Below, in pieces: positions 62,371 to 64,000 of a stretch of DNA of 64,000 nucleotides. The notes below the pieces were generated by a model. The model did no database searches and was not told the DNA's origin. It saw only the letters and a list, made by a program, of their open reading frames with translations. The translations under genes were made by a program, and so were the position numbers. The stretch comes from Metabacillus schmidteae (GTDB taxonomy: Bacteria > Bacillota > Bacilli > Bacillales > Bacillaceae). Position 1 is the first letter of the stretch. Each line of letters starts with the position of its first letter. The stretch spans positions 3,414,001 through 3,478,000 of the forward strand of contig NZ_CAESCH010000001.1 of NCBI RefSeq assembly GCF_903166545.1, read 5' to 3'.

Positions 62371-62415
62371 CATACAAGTAGATGTTTCATCAATCAAATT
62401 AATTATTACCAAAGA

Positions 62416-63393
62416 TTACTGATATTGGAAATCAACTTCAAATCCTAAGTCCTCTAACATTTTGTGATCACTAGTACTTGCTTGCCCTTCTGTTGTTAAA
62501 TAATCTCCAACAAATATTGAATTTGCTGCGAACAATCCAAGTGGTTGAAGCGATCCAAGGTTTACCTCACGTCCGCCGGAAATTCTGATTTCCTTACTTG
62601 GGTTTATGAACCGAAATAGTGCTAGTACTTTTAGGCAATACATTGGATTTAATTCATTTGTTCCTTCTAGCGGAGTACCATCTATAGCATGTAAGAAATT
62701 AACCGGAATAGAGTCTGCATCAAGCTCTTTCAAACTAAAAGCCATTTGAACTACATCTTGAAGAGTTTCCCTCATTCCTACAATCACTCCGGAACATGGT
62801 GAAATCCCACTTTTTTTCACAATATTAATAGTGTTCAATCGGTCCTCATATGTATGCGAAGTTGTAATTTCTTTGTGATGTTCTCTTGAGGTATTAATAT
62901 TGTGATTATATCGATCAACTCCAGCTTCTTTTAGCTTATCTGCTTGGTCCGGTTTTAGAATGCCCAAACAGGCACAAATTTTCAAACCATATTTTTCTTT
63001 AATCTCTTCAACAGCAGATACAACATGGTTAACCTCTTTATCAGTTGGTCCTCTACCACTTGCCACAATACAATAAGTGCCTACTTGAAGATGGTACGCT
63101 TGCTCTGCTCCCTTTAAAATTGTCTCTTTGTCCAGCATACGATATTTCTGAATAGGTGCCTTTGATATGATGGATTGGGAACAATATCCACAGTTTTCCG
63201 GACAAAATCCTGATTTTGTATTCATAATCATATTTAACTTAACTTTTTTCCCATAATAATGTCTTCTTATTTTGAATGCACCATCCAATAATTTTAACAG
63301 GTCTTCATCTGGACATTCTAAAATGGAGAGAGCCTCAATTTTTGTTAAAACTTTTCCGTTTATTACTTCATCAGCCACTAAGTCCCAATTCAT
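62416..63393 (-). CDS. bioB: Biotin synthase
   Basis: 325 residues, radical SAM: CPENCGYC (Cys64, Cys68, Cys71) binds the 4Fe-4S cluster. GTYCIVASGRGPT, and DRYNHNINTSREHH with further 2Fe-2S ligands, follow. Inserts sulfur into dethiobiotin. It stands alone, without bioA/D/F/W. The operator region shows no BirA box that I can identify. Confidence 0.95.
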   Translation of the reverse strand: MNWDLVADEVINGKVLTKIEALSILECPDEDLLKLLDGAFKIRRHYYGKKVKLNMIMNTKSGFCPENCGYCSQSIISKAPIQKYRMLDKETILKGAEQAYHLQVGTYCIVASGRGPTDKEVNHVVSAVEEIKEKYGLKICACLGILKPDQADKLKEAGVDRYNHNINTSREHHKEITTSHTYEDRLNTINIVKKSGISPCSGVIVGMRETLQDVVQMAFSLKELDADSIPVNFLHAIDGTPLEGTNELNPMYCLKVLALFRFINPSKEIRISGGREVNLGSLQPLGLFAANSIFVGDYLTTEGQASTSDHKMLEDLGFEVDFQYQ

Positions 63394-63516
63394 TAGTATT
63401 CCCCCTCTATCAGTCTACTAATTATGGTAATGAGTGGGTATATATATGTCAACTATTTTTAAAAATAAGTTTACAAAAGAAGCCCCTATTTCGGAGCTCC
63501 TAGAGTGTTTAACTAT

Positions 63517-63639
63517 TTAGTTAATATACGCTGCACCTACGATGATTAATAAGATGAAAAGTACAACGATTAATACGAAGCTGTTTCCGTAACCATACCC
63601 ACCAGCATATGGATAACCACAATCAGAATAGCAATGCAT
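63517..63639 (-). CDS. YjcZ-family sporulation peptide
   Basis: 40 residues: [18 protein letters not shown], then a membrane helix ([21 protein letters not shown]). This matches the YjcZ/YrzI-type short spore membrane proteins common in Bacillaceae. Its strong AGGAG site and size support a real gene. Confidence 0.8.
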   Translation of the reverse strand: MHCYSDCGYPYAGGYGYGNSFVLIVVLFILLIIVGAAYIN

Positions 63640-63755
63640 AGTGATTCACTCCTCAAAAGTTTTTAGAATTCCCTTTACATTATGCTTTAGGTAGGTTGTA
63701 TTGTATGTGCATTCGCCCATTTTCTAGGCAAAAAATATTATTCTTAAACTAAAAT

Positions 63756-63786
63756 AAAACCGTGCTTAGGATACCAGCACGGTTTT
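63756..63786 (-). terminator. Terminator of the glyoxalase-fold gene
   Basis: AAAACCGTGCT pairs with AGCACGGTTTT, 11 bp. T-rich on the minus strand. Confidence 0.88.
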
Positions 63787-63792
63787 CTCACA

Positions 63793-64000
63793 TTAATTTT
63801 CAAAGAATTCTATCCATTCTTTATCAGGTCCACGGAAGAAAATATACTTTGCACCATTTGGCAATACAGTAATATCTTCAAAAATCCATTCTACATTTGC
63901 ATTCTGTAATCTCTTCTTCTCATCTTCAATGTTATCAACCTTAAATGCGATATGATGTACTTTTCCTTCATCAGGTAGGTTCGGATTATACCCTTCAATT
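63793..64000 (-). CDS. VOC/glyoxalase-fold protein, C-terminal fragment
   Basis: The 5' end is outside the window. The visible 69 codons end with HHIAFKVDNIEDEKKRL, EDITVLPNGAKYIFFRGPD and EWIEFFEN, a typical second beta-alpha-beta-beta-beta module of the vicinal-oxygen-chelate family, with a metal-ligand His and Glu. The substrate cannot be told from the fragment. Confidence 0.85.
   Translation of the reverse strand, partial: IEGYNPNLPDEGKVHHIAFKVDNIEDEKKRLQNANVEWIFEDITVLPNGAKYIFFRGPDKEWIEFFEN

Noticed and set aside
1..64000. Prophage, insertion sequence or integrative element
   Set aside because: No integrase, transposase or phage structural gene, and no flanking direct repeats were noticed; the nine-gene operon has no mobile-element boundary that I can see.

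Overview
The window is chromosomal DNA from a low-GC, endospore-forming member of the Bacillaceae. The evidence is its spore and sporulation genes (an alpha/beta SASP, an SspH-like protein, a sporulenol-synthase-type cyclase, CdaS, Spo0M, a GerT-like protein, a YjcZ-type peptide), strong AGGAGG ribosome sites, frequent TTG/GTG starts, and long runs of genes I recognise from Bacillus subtilis.

Layout. 0-1.2 kb: 5' end of gltA diverging from its activator gltC. 1.4-9.6 kb: housekeeping and small genes (glycerophosphodiesterase, nitroreductase, a SinI-like mini-protein, mutarotase, alpha/beta hydrolase, SASP, LysM-CAP protein). 9.7-18.0 kb: a compact nine-gene minus-strand operon that stands out from its surroundings. 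18.3-26.1 kb: DUF421 and DUF418 membrane proteins, sspH, ydjO, a proline-biosynthesis reductase, a candidate structured RNA, a stress protein, a cupredoxin, nrnB and small regulators. 26.3-62.2 kb: a stretch largely colinear with the B. subtilis sqhC-sodF, odhAB-yojON-cwlS-cdaS-yojI-bshB2-yojFE-gerT and yodBC-ctpA-yodHIJ-deoD-yodLM-yozD-yodN-yozE region. Interleaved in it are a YebC-family regulator, a CapA-type phosphatase, spo0M and a Ser/Thr kinase. 62.4-64 kb: bioB, a YjcZ-like peptide and the 3' end of a glyoxalase-fold gene.

The most interesting locus is the 9.7-18.0 kb operon. It pairs an archaeal-type DHAP aldolase-like enzyme with a dehydroquinate-synthase-II-like enzyme. This is the pair (GriI/GriH type) that makes 3-amino-4-hydroxybenzoate from aspartate semialdehyde and DHAP. 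Downstream chemistry would come from two PaaK-like adenylate-forming enzymes and an amidohydrolase, a toolkit matching benzoxazole assembly. Two repeat proteins built from one unfamiliar ~165-residue helical module lead the operon, and two tiny related proteins close it. No PKS, NRPS or transporter is present. I infer a compact, probably undescribed, aminohydroxybenzoate-derived natural-product pathway with a protein scaffold.

Other items worth a second look: a 50-nt tRNA-like fold in the leader of the SASP gene, a five-copy 20-bp tandem repeat, a candidate small RNA upstream of the proline reductase gene, and a Ser/Thr kinase translationally coupled to a small basic Ser/Tyr-rich protein. No insertion sequence, prophage, CRISPR array, rRNA or intact tRNA was seen.
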